NCBI GenBank assembly: GCA_002077065.1
Contig: NAJO01000015.1
Location: forward strand, 186,001 to 250,000
DNA: 64,000 nucleotides
Reading direction: 5' to 3'
From: Cryoendolithus antarcticus
Taxonomy: Eukaryota; Ascomycota; Dothideomycetes; Cladosporiales; Cladosporiaceae
Shown here: in pieces, positions 42,736 to 53,711 of the stretch
How positions within the stretch are numbered: position 1 is the stretch's first letter
Layout: each line of letters starts with the position of its first letter
Notes under the pieces: generated by a model
What the model saw: the letters and a program-made list of their open reading frames with translations, nothing else
The model's database searches: none
What the model was told of the DNA's origin: nothing
Made by a program: the position numbers and the translations under genes

Positions 42736-43811
42736 TTAGTCCACCCACTGCCGATCCCCGTGGTGGCTCACGAATGCTCCTGAGCCCTCCGCATCGAGCT
42801 TGGCGATCACCTCTAACTGCGCCTTGACCGACTGCTCTGCCTTGATCATACCGGAAACATTCGGCTGGATCCTCTTGAAGGCGTTGAAAAGGTAGTCATA
42901 AACCGCCGGATCCTCGGTCAAGCCCTCAGCTGGAAAAGACTGTCAGCCGTTGAACACAGCAGATGGATTGATGGACATGACTTACTAGCAGGCGTCTCCA
43001 CCCAACCAGGTGAGATTGATAGCGTCTTTATGCCGGAATCGAAAAGCTCCCCAGCGTATTTGGCCATTACCACGTTGCCGCCCGCTTTGCTGGCGGAGTA
43101 GCCAATCTGTGCTGCCAGCCGGCTGTAGCGCGTCATATCAATATCGCCAGCTCCAGAGGTGATGTAGATGAGCTTCTTCTCGCTGCCTTTGCCGATCAAG
43201 GGTAAGAAGGCGTTGATGGTGAGCATAGGACCGATGACGTTGGCTTTGATCTAGGACGCGTGTCAGTGGCCAGTGATCGAGATAGTAGTGATTGAAGTAA
43301 CACTACCGTCTCAGTGAGCTCGTGGTTCAGCTCTGTTTCTTTGCCGGTGCTACTGCATGGTAAGCCTCAATTTCATCTCCGAGCAGGAGTCCGCTACGTA
43401 CAACTGGCTGGCGGTCAAAAACATGGCATCGGTGCCCGCGGAATAAGCATTGTGAACCAAGACATCGAGAGCCCCGTTTGTCAACTTTTCGACTTCGGCA
43501 ACGGCTTTGCCTAGGCTATCAGGGCTGAAAATATCCGCTTCCACAACGTGGATGTTCGATCTCTGTCCTGCCAGGGCATTGAGCGCAGATGCCGTTCCTT
43601 GGCTGCGAATCAGGGCTATGACTTCATTGTCCGACGTCGCCGACTCGAGAGACCGTCAGTACGGAGTAGCTGAACAAGCAGATGGGTGTGAGCTCACCAG
43701 CTGGTTCACGTATTCGAACTGTTGCATTGCTGTCAGCTATGTCCTCTCTCATATCGGAGGGAAACGTACACCTATGCCGCGGGCAGCACCGATGATGATC
43801 CAGGCAGGCAT
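42736..43811 (-). CDS. Short-chain dehydrogenase/reductase
   Basis: NAD(P)-dependent oxidoreductase of unknown substrate. Six minus-strand exons: 43811-43770, 43718-43698, 43643-43402, 43352-43307, 43250-42986, 42929-42736; 269 residues, phases closing. Seen: cofactor loop IIIGAARGIG, acidic VVEADIFSP after the third strand, LDVLVHNAYSAG (variant of NNAG), SGAG before the catalytic site, YSASKAGGNVV with the catalytic Tyr and Lys, and SPGWVETPAT. It resembles the C-factor-like SDR group. Five introns in 810 coding bases is high, and exon 2 is only 21 nt. No neighbouring pathway genes suggest a role. Confidence 0.87.
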
Positions 43812-44569
43812 TGCAAATGAAGATTTGCTGGAAGTATTAGGTGCGCAGTTCGAAGCTCTCGTATGGGTTTGCTTTGGGCTGAGAGAAACAATTGCAACCG
43901 AGAGCAGTTCTTGCTACTTATCACAATTCAGATAGCCGTCGGTGGCGCGATTGTCGATTCCTAAGCTCAAGTGCTTACAATACCCGACAGATGTCTATTG
44001 CAGTGTAGAGTCAACACTCATGGCCCGTCTAGCATAAGGCTACGCCGGACGAAGCTTCCCATTGTGGTTCAGTCGAATCCTGGTCGATCAATGCTGGAAT
44101 AGGCTGGCTAGATGATGACAAACAGGTCGATGAATAAGCTTGCAGGATTTACACGGACGAAGCTTCCCATTGCAGACTAGGCTTTAGGACTGCTAACCGC
44201 AAAGAAACGGTGGTATTCCCTGCTTAAACATCTTCGCAAACGATAAGGTCTTAATGTGACCTGCCCACCGTGATGCTTTGTGTTACAGAAACATGACTAT
44301 TCGGTTCACGACTCTTCTCTACGGCGTCTCTACTAAGCTGGGCGACATCAGGGCTGGGACCATAGTTGATCACTCGCTCTCGGATTTCGGATACGGTGTA
44401 ACTTGATCGACCCTGCTCCCACAGTCACCGGCACGTCTTGAAAGCCGTGCTTCTGCTCAAGGCGCCAATACGACCTCGCGATCTTCAGAGTCTTGTAAGG
44501 GATTTTTAACTGCGAGGAGCCCCATCTCAGTCAGCCCTCTGACGACATCTGGTTCGGCCGAAATGTGTA
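43812..44569. other. Intergenic with a 19-bp direct repeat
   Basis: No gene recognised. The word CGGACGAAGCTTCCCATTG occurs at 44046-44064 and again at 44154-44172. The 3' end of the downstream regulator may extend into this stretch if its last intron is spliced differently (a frame stays open to 44457). Confidence 0.45.
44046..44172 (+). repeat. 19-bp perfect direct repeat, 108 bp apart
   Basis: CGGACGAAGCTTCCCATTG is present twice in the same orientation (44046-44064 and 44154-44172). The sequence between is not similar, so this is not a simple tandem duplication. It could be a remnant of a mobile-element footprint or a duplicated regulatory word. Confidence 0.7.
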
Positions 44570-45964
44570 TTACATATACTGCTCGCCTGCTAAGGTACAT
44601 AGGAGTACGATGCTGGGATCTTCTTTGTGGCCTCGCGCAGTCGCGTGACACTGCCTCAGTAGGCGCTTTGTTTCAGACTGACTCAAGCGGGTCAGTACTA
44701 GTATGGTACATTATGAGTACAAAGCTTACCGCACGGCTGGTCTCCAAAGCCCATTTGCGGATCGTCGACGGAGCGTGGTTAATTATTAACAATCGAGCGA
44801 GCGCATAGTGAATTTGCGCTAGAGCTGTAGAATCGCGGGTATCAGTCAGCGTCGTAAGACAGTCTCTTGTCAAAGCAGAAGGACGTCGATCTCACCATGA
44901 ACGCCTTCTCTGTAGACGATCTTTCTGCATTGCTCCCCTTCACAAGCCTCTTCACTCGTTACCGCTGCAAAACTCGCCGGAAGCATTTCAGCCCACGACT
45001 CCGACGAGACATCAATCTGCAGCCAGAGATCGAGTGAGCTTTCTCCAGTATCGCCATAGCACCACTGCAAAGCCTGCGACAGAAGCATGATAGCTCGAGC
45101 AACCCATATTCTAGGGTCTTCGATGTGAGTGCAGACGCGTCTCATGAGGCAGGCGCCGATGTCTAAGCGCGGAATTGGCTGGCGCTCCCGCCACGCGATG
45201 CGGATGTCAGATTGCATCGCGGTGAGAAACAGAGCCCCATGGAGGGCAGAAGATGGGGACGCTTTCCAGGCATCGGCGAAATTCTGAAGAGTCGGAAGAG
45301 AATCTGAGGATATCGAGGGGGAACGACTCGTCTGTACCGCCAGTCGCAGCAGCACCATGGCGGCTAAGATCTCTGGCTCGAGACTCTCGTCATCTGGGAG
45401 ATGGGGTTCCAGCGCTTGCGAACACGCTTGTTGGAAGCCCTGCCCGACAATCACGAAATCATGCGACTCCACGTCATCAGAACCTTCTGCATGTGCTGCT
45501 GCGAGGGCCAGTACTGCCAATGACAGGGCATGACATGACTGTGCCAGAGTGGGAATGGTGGTGGCGAAGTGCCGAAGCGAATCTGGAGTATCTAGCCATG
45601 GAGCCACAGACTTCAGATAGTATTGCAGAAGTTGGTCTCGGACATGCAATCTCGAAACTACAGCGTCCTGTACGTCTCGCAGCTGGGTGATGGGATCACT
45701 ACCGTGATGATTCGTGGCCGAGCTCTTCACGGCTGGGGGAGCTTTGTTGTAGATGGCCTTCTGCTCTACGAAGATCGGACCATCATTTCTGCTGCATTTC
45801 CTACCGTAGCTCTGACAAGGCTCGCAAGGCGTGCCGCCGCGGCACTTGATGTGTCGCGCATGGCATTCGGGGCTGACTGCCTGATCAGCATTTGAACGGT
45901 CAGAAGGTCAGCGTTGGGGAATAGGCACCATGATAGAGTCCGCCGTTGTACCATCGTCACTCAT
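44570..45964 (-). CDS. Zn2Cys6-type transcription factor with incomplete zinc cluster
   Basis: Minus-strand exons 45964-45929, 45880-44896, 44824-44730, 44665-44570; 403 residues, phases closing. Seen: near the N-terminus ECHARHIKCRGGTPCEPC then QSYGRKC, a C6 cluster in which cysteines two to six have normal spacing (C-x6-C-x5-C-x2-C-x6-C) but the first position is Ser (SPEC). The rest resembles the fungal transcription-factor regulatory domain: helical, with LSLAVLALAAAHAEGS, EPEILAAMVLLRLAVQ and RLDIGACLMRRVCTHIEDP. After the last intron the protein ends EDPSIVLLCTLAGEQYM. Alternative splicing there would lengthen it to 44457. Whether it still binds DNA is open. Confidence 0.7.
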
Positions 45965-46733
45965 GTGGACGTACCATGACATCTCGTCCGGCGAGAATTG
46001 GTTCACGATCGTTGTTCAATCGTCATCAGAATCCCTGCATCTCCTTCGAGGTTATGCCGCTGACGCTGAGTAATGGCGTTTGAAGCCGTATTCCCAATTA
46101 GGAAGCTTCGTCCACCAATGAAAGGCTGGTCTGATCAGCCAGTATTAGTCCTCGTACATTTGTATCAATGCAATCTTGGGCACTAATAAGTTTGCTTCTG
46201 AAGAAAGATAAGACGGTCTCATGCTTATGTCTGAGGCTTCGCGAGCGCTGTTCAATCGTCGCTACAGCGGTGAGAAGGTCTCTTATTGGCAGTGGATGCG
46301 CTGGAATACTTGCCCCTGATATGTAGGGTATGACTTGCGAGAGCGTCGTCGGTCGGGTGCAGTGGCCACAGACCAAGTCAGTGAGATTTGCAGATCGATG
46401 GTGGAATACTTATATAGTGAAGCAAGTAGATGAGTTTATGTTTCAAATTGAGCAGTCTAGTTAGCGCTACCGTAGCACTCCTCTCCCATTCCCAACTCGA
46501 ACAGCACATCGCAGCAGTATCCCATAACATGAAGCACTCCAAACGCCGCCGACCCCAGCTCTCCTTTGGCTACCATGACGACTTTTGTCGAGTAGCTCCC
46601 AGCGCTTGGGAGCTACAGTACAACCTAGAGACCCGTTCCGAAACAAATTGGTATCAAGTATAACCTTCCAACCGCTCGAACGATAGCGAGCTTCAGTTGA
46701 AGTGAACCGCGTTCTCTGTTCAGGGTTAGCTTG
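45965..46733. other. Intergenic with a short perfect hairpin
   Basis: No gene recognised; a forward frame at 46430-46663 lacks family resemblance. It contains an inverted repeat at 46592-46616, listed separately. Confidence 0.4.
46592..46616. repeat. Perfect 10-bp inverted repeat with 5-nt loop
   Basis: GTAGCTCCCA and TGGGAGCTAC flank GCGCT. It is 3' of the repeat-bearing small gene (end 46734, minus strand), about 120 bases beyond its stop codon, so it could lie in its 3' untranslated region. It is not followed by a T-run and fungi do not use such terminators. Confidence 0.6.
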
Positions 46734-47228
46734 CTATCCATCCAAGTCTTGCTGCCCGGGACACGTACTCATAGCAGTCCTCTGCTGATCCTGACTTGAC
46801 GATTGACTTGACTGTCTCCTTGTCGCGGGCTGAGCAGCTGCAGCAGCTTCAAGAACAGCGAAGTGGTTCTTATGAGCGTCACCACTCAGAATGTGCTTGA
46901 CTGTCGATTGATTGAATTGCTTTCTCGTCGCTGGTTGAGCAGTGGCAGCAGCCTCGAGAACAGCGTAGTGGTTCTTGTGTGCGTCACCGCTCAGGATGTG
47001 TTTGATGGTTGCGAACTTGGATCGTGGAGCTTGTGCTGGCGTCGACTTCGAGTCTGTGTAGGCCGGTAGATGCTGGCCATCGGTAGCGGCAGAGTAGGTT
47101 GGAAGGTACTCCTGCTCGCGGTTCGACATTGTCGACAATCGAGGAAATGTAGACTGTTGACGTGATGGGGTTTGTCGAGAGGCGTGGATTGGAGAAGCAG
47201 TGCTGGATATCATGGATGATGGCTGCAT
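46734..47228 (-). CDS. Small hypothetical protein with two 35-residue repeats
   Basis: 164 residues from ATG 47228 (an internal ATG at 47129 would give 131). I do not recognise the family. Seen: a Ser/Thr/Pro-rich N-terminus with EYLPTYSAATDGQHLPAYTD, then two adjacent 35-residue units, residues 74-108 and 109-143, built on KHILSGDAHKNH-x-AVLEAAA and AQPATR, with 29 of 35 positions identical. In about 86 compared bases roughly 15 differ, most of them silent, so the repeat is held at the protein level. There is no signal peptide or TM segment. A Gln/Ser-rich tail follows. Intronless in this model. Confidence 0.6.
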   Translation of the reverse strand: MQPSSMISSTASPIHASRQTPSRQQSTFPRLSTMSNREQEYLPTYSAATDGQHLPAYTDSKSTPAQAPRSKFATIKHILSGDAHKNHYAVLEAAATAQPATRKQFNQSTVKHILSGDAHKNHFAVLEAAAAAQPATRRQSSQSSSQDQQRTAMSTCPGQQDLDG

Positions 47229-48845
47229 GGTCTTGGTTTGATTGGTCTTGCTGTTGATAGTGCTGCTTGGAATTGTGATTGTTGTTGGTGATGAGTGTGG
47301 AATGGTGTTGAGTATGCTTCTCTTGCTTTGCTTTGACGTTATGATGGAGGAAACGAAACATTGACCTGCCTGGTGAGACCGTAATACTTATACAGACACC
47401 GACTACACTCAGGCCACCATGGGCTGTACAGCAGCGTGTGCTGAGCAAGATTGCTCATGGCGTACTCCGATGCTCCTTACGGAGCACTCGTGGACGGTGG
47501 AACCATGGTGTGAAAGTCAATTCAATGCCGCGTTGCTAAGCATTTGCGATTGGCTCAGTCTCGTTGCTGCCTTGGTAGGGACGAGGCTCATGAATGATGT
47601 GAGGGTGAGTCGAACTCCGCAGGTGGGCTAAGCACCCCGACCCACTCAAAGTCGAACTTGCAGCACGAACCCGAATCCTGCGGAAAGCTTGGCCCCCTGC
47701 CTGTGTGTCGAATTGCGGAGGCGGTGCTCGGACACGGACTCGGACCACGCTTTTCACAGTGGGCTTCTGCTGACGATGAGCACCGAGCTAGGCCTTGTGG
47801 ATGCGCAAGATGCCGGACATCTCACACAGCATACGATCTGACTCATCCGAGTCTCGCTGACTCCTCTCATCGCAGCGGCACTGCCTCTTTGTTCAGTCTG
47901 TAGACAACGTCGCATTGCACCGGCTTAACAGTAGTCGGACACTGTCGTGCCTTGAGAACAACATAGCCTCCACGTTGCCACGGCCATGCTTGCATTTTGC
48001 GCAGAGGCTTCCTCGACAAGCGTGAGAACCGGCGTGTTGCGGTTAGTCATACTGCCATCATGCACACAAGCGACCAAGGGACCCCGGCGTTGGAGATCGA
48101 GGTGAACGTGAACGTGAACGTGAACTCCGACCTTGCCAGGCTGTCGTGGGCTAGCCACCGCGACTCTCACCTCGCATGGCAATTATCAGGGGCCGAGTAG
48201 TCAGATAGAAGCATGTTCCCCCTCGCCACTTTGTAGAGATGTTGAGGTTGATCGTAATCAGGATTGTGACCTTTCATTGTTTGACGCAGAGTCTAGTAAA
48301 AGCCAACACTTACCACTGTACCTCACCTAGCCCGATCCGACCTTGCCAAGCCCAATATCTTCTCGATGACACTCTTTCATTATAGTCGCATTACCCGGCT
48401 AGACGTATCATACCGTAAGCACAAGCTATGTACACGACGAGAGTGTCGTCAGCAATGTTTGGGGGTGAGGTATTGTAGTCGAGGACGATTCCATACTGAT
48501 CCAGTCTGGTGAACGCGCCTTCCGTTATCGCGGCGTCCGCATTTCCAGAAAGGGGTCCGAGCTTCAAAGTCAGTCAATTCCGTACCTCGAAACACCGGGA
48601 GGTCTTCACGATCACCGTCAACGACGCCTTGGCATCACGACGTATGGGTGCTGTCGAAGGGTGTTCCTGAGGCCGCAGGCAACAGTCTGATCACCAGGCG
48701 ACAAGAACGCGACTCGTACAGCAGCCAGAACACACTGCCTTCCCCTGCGAGCTATCATAGACCGGGCAGTCTGCTGCCTCACCATGCTGCGAGGTGACGC
48801 ACCTCAGGCACGTACACACGCGATCAGGCGTGAGTCACCTTCGCT
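47229..48845. other. Intergenic, no gene seen
   Basis: 1.6 kb with only short frames. Contains a 4-unit GTGAAC microsatellite (48102-48125). The last few hundred bases should be the promoter of the Zn2Cys6 gene. Confidence 0.4.
48102..48125. repeat. GTGAAC hexanucleotide microsatellite, 4 units
   Basis: Four perfect GTGAAC units. No coding frame I trust runs through it. Confidence 0.75.
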
Positions 48846-51800
48846 ATGGATCCCAATGGCGTCGAACAACAAGACGCGGTCGAGGCTACCGCGCACGATC
48901 TGCAAGTAAGCTATCGACGCAACGGCAAATTGTTCAGCTGTGAGCCTGTACGTACATCGACGGAACGCGTCTAGATTGGCGGCCAGTCATACTAAGCGAT
49001 CCGCCTATAGTGTCGAAAAGGCAAGTTACGTTGCGACCATGTCACGCCTACGTGTGGTCGTTGTATCAAACGCAACAAACCTGGCCTTTGTGTCTACCAT
49101 CCAGCGCCACTCACAAAGACGCGCACTTCACCACCGCCTGGCGGCGCGACTCGAGGTCCAGCTTCGCCGGCATCGTCTGGAACCTACCGATTCTCACCAT
49201 ATCCTGCTCCGGCTAGTGCACCCTTGGATCGCCGACGAAACGGTCTCATGAGTCCACCGGAAATTGCTCAAGGCGCAGAGTACTCTGGCTATCGATTGAA
49301 CGGTACGACTACTGGACAATCGTCCCTTGTTCAGTCGCCTGTGTTGTCAATGCAACAACCTGCACTCGGTAGCCATCACCGATCCGCGTCTTCGGTGCTC
49401 AGCACAACACCGGAAAGTGCCATGTCGTTTCGAGATAACAAGACTGGCTTTCTTGGACCGACAGCGTACTCGGCGGTGTACACAGAGAATCCTGGCAGCT
49501 TGAGCATACTGGTATGTATATTCCATACTGTGCGCTGTTCTTTCATGATCGTTGTCATGCATGATCAGGTGACAGCGGGCTTGAGTGAGGAAGATCTTGA
49601 GTGACGAGAGCTCTAAGAGGTGGAAGTCTCGAGCGATGCAGATCTCGAGTGATGCAGACGCCAAGTGGTGCCGACGCCGAGTGATGCAGACGTTGAGTGA
49701 TGTAGACCTCAGGTGATGCAGTCGTCAGATGATGCAGACAACTGAGCGACGCAGACATTCAGCGATGCAGATCTCGAGCGATGCAGGTTTCGAGCGATGC
49801 ATGTCTGGAGCGACACACACTCCCAATGAAGTGCATCTGAAGTCAAGCGCGCAACAAGTGATGTGGCACAGCAGAACATGCCCCGCTGTTGATCCGAGCC
49901 TGGGAGATTGAATGGCCGAGCAATGCCAGCTCGAGTGATGTAGTGTGCAGTGATTAGGTGACAAGGTGAAGCCAAGCTGATTGAGCCGACCCACAGGAGC
50001 CGGAAGAGGCTGAAGATGTCTCGAATCTGCCACCCATATCGCCTGAGAAGATACAGATGGGCGCAGATGTTCTCGCATTGCTACAGGACATGCCTCGATA
50101 TCAACGATTCGTTCAACGATGGTTCGACTCTTGTGATGGCATCGTTGTGATGCAGCCGGTCTTCCGCGTATGGTGAGGAATTCATCAATCGACAAGTTGC
50201 GTCGACGAACAAAAAGCTGATACATAGACAGGATCGACGAGATGTGGCGCGAGTTTGGGTCTCTGCTATCCGAAGGCAGACCCGATCAACTATACGCGCT
50301 CTCCGAATTGATCTGGCGTAATACTCGACGACCCATGAAGACTCACGGCCAAATGACCGCACACGAATGGGCTAAAGCCGCTTCAGGTCGTGGTCTTCGA
50401 TGGGAAGTCGTTGGCATCCTTTTGTCCCTGATTGGCCTTGTTGCGGTCAATCTGAGCAACTGGGACACGATATTCGACGACATACGAGAAGATATCGTTG
50501 ATCGCGCGACATTCGCAGAACGCATGCGCAAGGCTTCGGACCATTGTCTTTGCTACTGCTATGAGGCCGAGACGCTCAACGACTTGTACATCTGCTTTAT
50601 GTACGAGGATTTGGTCCTGTTGGAGTGCCTGAAGGGCGATGCACGTAAGTACAATGGTCGCCACACAAAGGCGTTGTCTGGCCATGTTGCTAATCGATTG
50701 ATCGCGTAGACTACTCCTCATGGCAGCGGACTGGCGAACTTTGCGATGCTGTGGTAGCCATGGGCTTGCATCAAGGCAACCAAACGGATGCAGATACGCC
50801 TTTCTTTCTCGCGCAGCTTCGAAAGAAGATCTTTATCAGCGTGTACGCGCGGGACAAAGTCGTTGCATCGTTCTTAGGAAGGCCACCACGACTGTCGTAT
50901 CGATACTGCAAGATGGACATGCCGCTAGACTTGAATGACGAGCAGCTATTCGAGACTGGCGCAGAGCTCGAAGCAACACTCAAAACGATCGACGCAGATG
51001 GCTGGAATACATGCGGGAACTTGAATCGCAACACCTGGATCCGAGTCTGGTTCCTCGAATGTCAGCTACGAGAAGAGATCCTCGAGCTGGCCCTTGGACC
51101 TCAACAAGAGGACTTCGAACTCCGTAGCAATGGCATACGACGCGCGCAAGGACGATTGCACGCCTCGTTCCCAGATTTCATGAAGATCTCACCAGAAGAA
51201 GTCCTCAATGTTAGCGAAGGCACAATGGGCATGGAGGCTCACTCCGGGCGTCGTGAGAAGTCCATGCGTCAATTGAACGCGCTTTTCATTGTCTGCATTC
51301 ACGCCGGAATAATGCATACAGACTTTCTTCTGCAACGCGCCCTAGTAAGCCGAATGAAGACGGACACGAAACAGCTCATCCCGATCTCTCGAAGGCTACT
51401 GAAACTCATTCTCCTCGCGCAGGCAAAGCGCGACTTCTTCCGTGACTTCCAAGGCGATCTTGTCTATCTATTGACGACACACGGCCTGCCTTCAGCCGGC
51501 GTACTAGCAGTTGAACTATTGAAGCAAGAACAAACCCGGCAATACGCCCAGGATATACTTCCCCGAAGTGAGATCATTCAAGATATAAGCGTCTTCATCT
51601 CTGCTCTTGCCGCCGTCGGGCCAGGGGAAGGCAACTACGGAATCTGCAACCAAGGGCGACGAGCGCTGAAACGCGTCCTGGACATGGTGCTTAGTCCGCC
51701 TGCACCTATACCAGCCGCGCAACAGCAACAGCAGGCTGGTGAGGGCGCGAAAGGTTTTGATGAGATGAGCTTCTTCATGCCTACGGGGAATGATGCGGAC

Positions 51801-51887
51801 TTTTTGCAGTGGTTGGATACGGTTGAGTTCGATGCGGTGTTGAACAACGGCGCCATGCCTACTGTTGGGGGAGCCGACTTGGTATAG
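48846..51887 (+). CDS. Zn2Cys6 transcription factor with fungal-specific regulatory domain
   Basis: Exons 48846-48947, 49011-49511, 49997-50172, 50232-50644, 50710-51887; 789 residues, phases closing. Seen: a complete C6 zinc cluster split by intron 1: FSCEP, then CRKGKLRCDHVTPTCGRCIK and a final Cys in KPGLCVYH. A Ser/Pro-rich linker follows, then the fungal-specific domain: QMGADVLALLQDMPRYQRFV, RWFDSCDG, IDEMWREFGSLLSEG, YSSWQRTGELCDAVVAMGLH, and the usual FLGRPPRLSYRYCKMDMPLD. The tail is Gln/Gly-rich with acidic DADFLQWLDTVEFDA, an activation-domain type. Intron 2 is 485 nt and mostly minisatellite, against 59-65 nt for the other introns. Target genes cannot be told from sequence. Confidence 0.87.
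49580..49820 (+). repeat. 16-bp minisatellite, about 15 units, inside an intron
   Basis: Units follow the consensus CTCGAGYGATGCAGAY. The most regular run is 49628-49820, twelve units of 16 bp (one of 17), for example 49628-49643, 49644-49659, 49676-49691, 49757-49772 and 49773-49788. Three looser units precede it from 49580. A further partial unit appears near 49930. It lies wholly within intron 2 of the Zn2Cys6 gene. Confidence 0.8.
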
Positions 51888-52543
51888 AGTTACAGACGGC
51901 GGTATAGTCACCTTCTCCGGCTTGTTGGATCTTCTACAGGGCTAACATAGCGGTGGCTGTGGCGATGAATCCGCGCTGCTGCACTGGCGAGAGGTTGAGT
52001 GTCTACATTGTTTCGTTGACCTACAGTGGCCATCTCTCGAGGGCGCTGCAGCTAATGTATGTTCTGGCATGGCCAGAACAGTAACAGCACAAAGCACTCA
52101 AGCGCTCAGATGGGGACAGGTGGGTGTCATGGGGCGATCCGCTTTGAACGGAGATACTCCTTGTTTAGGCGAGCGCTCGTGTCTTCTGTGTACAAACGAG
52201 CTTCGTACGGATTGCAGGGCGAATGGGGCTTTCTCAGACAGACTAGGAGATGAATCGATGAGAGGCTGTGATATCAAGTGACGGCATACTTGCGCGTCTA
52301 TCGACTTCTCCGTGAGCGTCAATTGAGAGATATAGTGCTACTGAGAGATGTCTACCCCTGTACGCAGACGTTTCCTGTGAATTGTTGGTGGTTTGGTGGG
52401 CTGCCTGGCACAGCCCTAGCGTGACGTCTGGAGCTGCCCATGCCTGGGAACACCTCCTTGTTGACGACTGCATACCGTACATCAACCCAACATAACGCAC
52501 TGCAGCACCTCTCCCAATCATCTCCCACTTCCAAACCGCAATC
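51888..52543. other. Intergenic between Zn2Cys6 gene and GVP36
   Basis: 656 bases, 3' and 5' flanks; nothing recognised. Confidence 0.4.
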
Positions 52544-53522
52544 ATGGATAAATTCCGCGCCTTCACGACTCAAGTCTCCAGCTCCGTCACGCCTTTTGCG
52601 TCCCAAACGCAGCAGTGGATCAAAGAGAAGACGGGTAATGCCTCAGAGAAGACTGAACTTCCTCACGACTACGTCGAGCTCGAGACTCGCGTCGAGGCGC
52701 TCAAGGCCACCCATCAGAAGCTCCTGGCAGCCACGAGCCAGTTCTCAAATGAAGCCTACGACTACCCTCCCAACATCCGCGAGAGCTTCCAGGATTTGGG
52801 AAAGAGTATTGGCGATAAGGTATAGCATTTCACGCCAGCAGTGACTACGAGTCTACTAACGCTACGCCTGTTAGGTCAACCTCCTCAGTAAAGCCTCCTC
52901 CGCAACCGAAGCCCAGGCCGCGCTCACAGCCCCTCCCTCAACCAAACCCCAACCCAAGACCTTCGCCCACGCAATCGCTCGCGCCGCTCTGTACGGCTCC
53001 CAGAATCTCGCCTCTGCCACGCCGCAAGGTTCCACGACTCCAGACCCGCTCTCCCAGGGCCTCGAGAAGTTGGCCTTGGCAGAGGAGAAAGTAGGCGAAG
53101 CCCGCCTCGACCAAGACGAGAAGATCCAGCAGCGCTTCCTAGCCGGCTGGACCACGACCTTGAACCAGTCGCTGAAGAGCGCCGACAAAGCCCGCACAGC
53201 AGTCACAAACGCCCGTCTCCAACTCGACGCCGCGAAAGGCCGCGCCGCAGCGGGCGGCCGCCACGAGGAATCCTACACCGAGCCGCAGCGCCGCGCCATC
53301 GAGCAGGCCGAGGATGCGTTCGTGGAGCGCGTGGATGAGGCTACAAGTGTGATGAGGAACGTACTTGATACGCCTGAGCCGCTGAGGAATATTGCTGAGC
53401 TTGTGAGGGCGCAGGCGGAGTTTCACGCGAAGGCTGGGGAGATTTTGGAGGAGGTTAGTAGGAGTATTGGGGAGGGGCAGATGGAGCAGGAGAGTAGTTA
53501 TCGGAGTGCTAGGGCGCAGTGA
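52544..53522 (+). CDS. GVP36: BAR-domain protein, Gvp36-like
   Basis: Membrane-curvature protein of Golgi and endocytic vesicles in yeast. Exons 52544-52819 and 52875-53522; 307 residues. Seen: an N-terminal amphipathic stretch (MDKFRAFTTQVSSSVTPFA), then a long helical coiled-coil region with DYVELETRVEALKATHQKLL, GLEKLALAEEKVGEARLDQD, KSADKARTAVTNARLQLDAA, and EQAEDAFVERVDEATSVMRN plus LAELVRAQ-type helices near the C-terminus, the layout of a BAR domain of the Gvp36 family. The family members are about 300-330 residues, so the length fits. Start ATG 52544 opens the amphipathic helix. Confidence 0.85.
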
Positions 53523-53711
53523 AAACATTGTGACGGCATGGTGGCAGTATGACTGGGCGGCGTGCGTAGTGATGATGATATCCTTGTGGTAGAGAGACGC
53601 GCTGTAACGAGAAACGAATCGTGCTAGTGAGGAAACATGCTCTGAAGTGTTCGTTTACTTGACTCATTGAAGGTCGTCTTATATTGACATTACAGCTGGG
53701 AAGTATGTTCT

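Noticed and set aside
42736..45964. Secondary-metabolite cluster (SDR plus C6 regulator)
   Set aside because: No backbone synthase, transporter or further tailoring enzyme lies nearby; adjacency alone is not enough.
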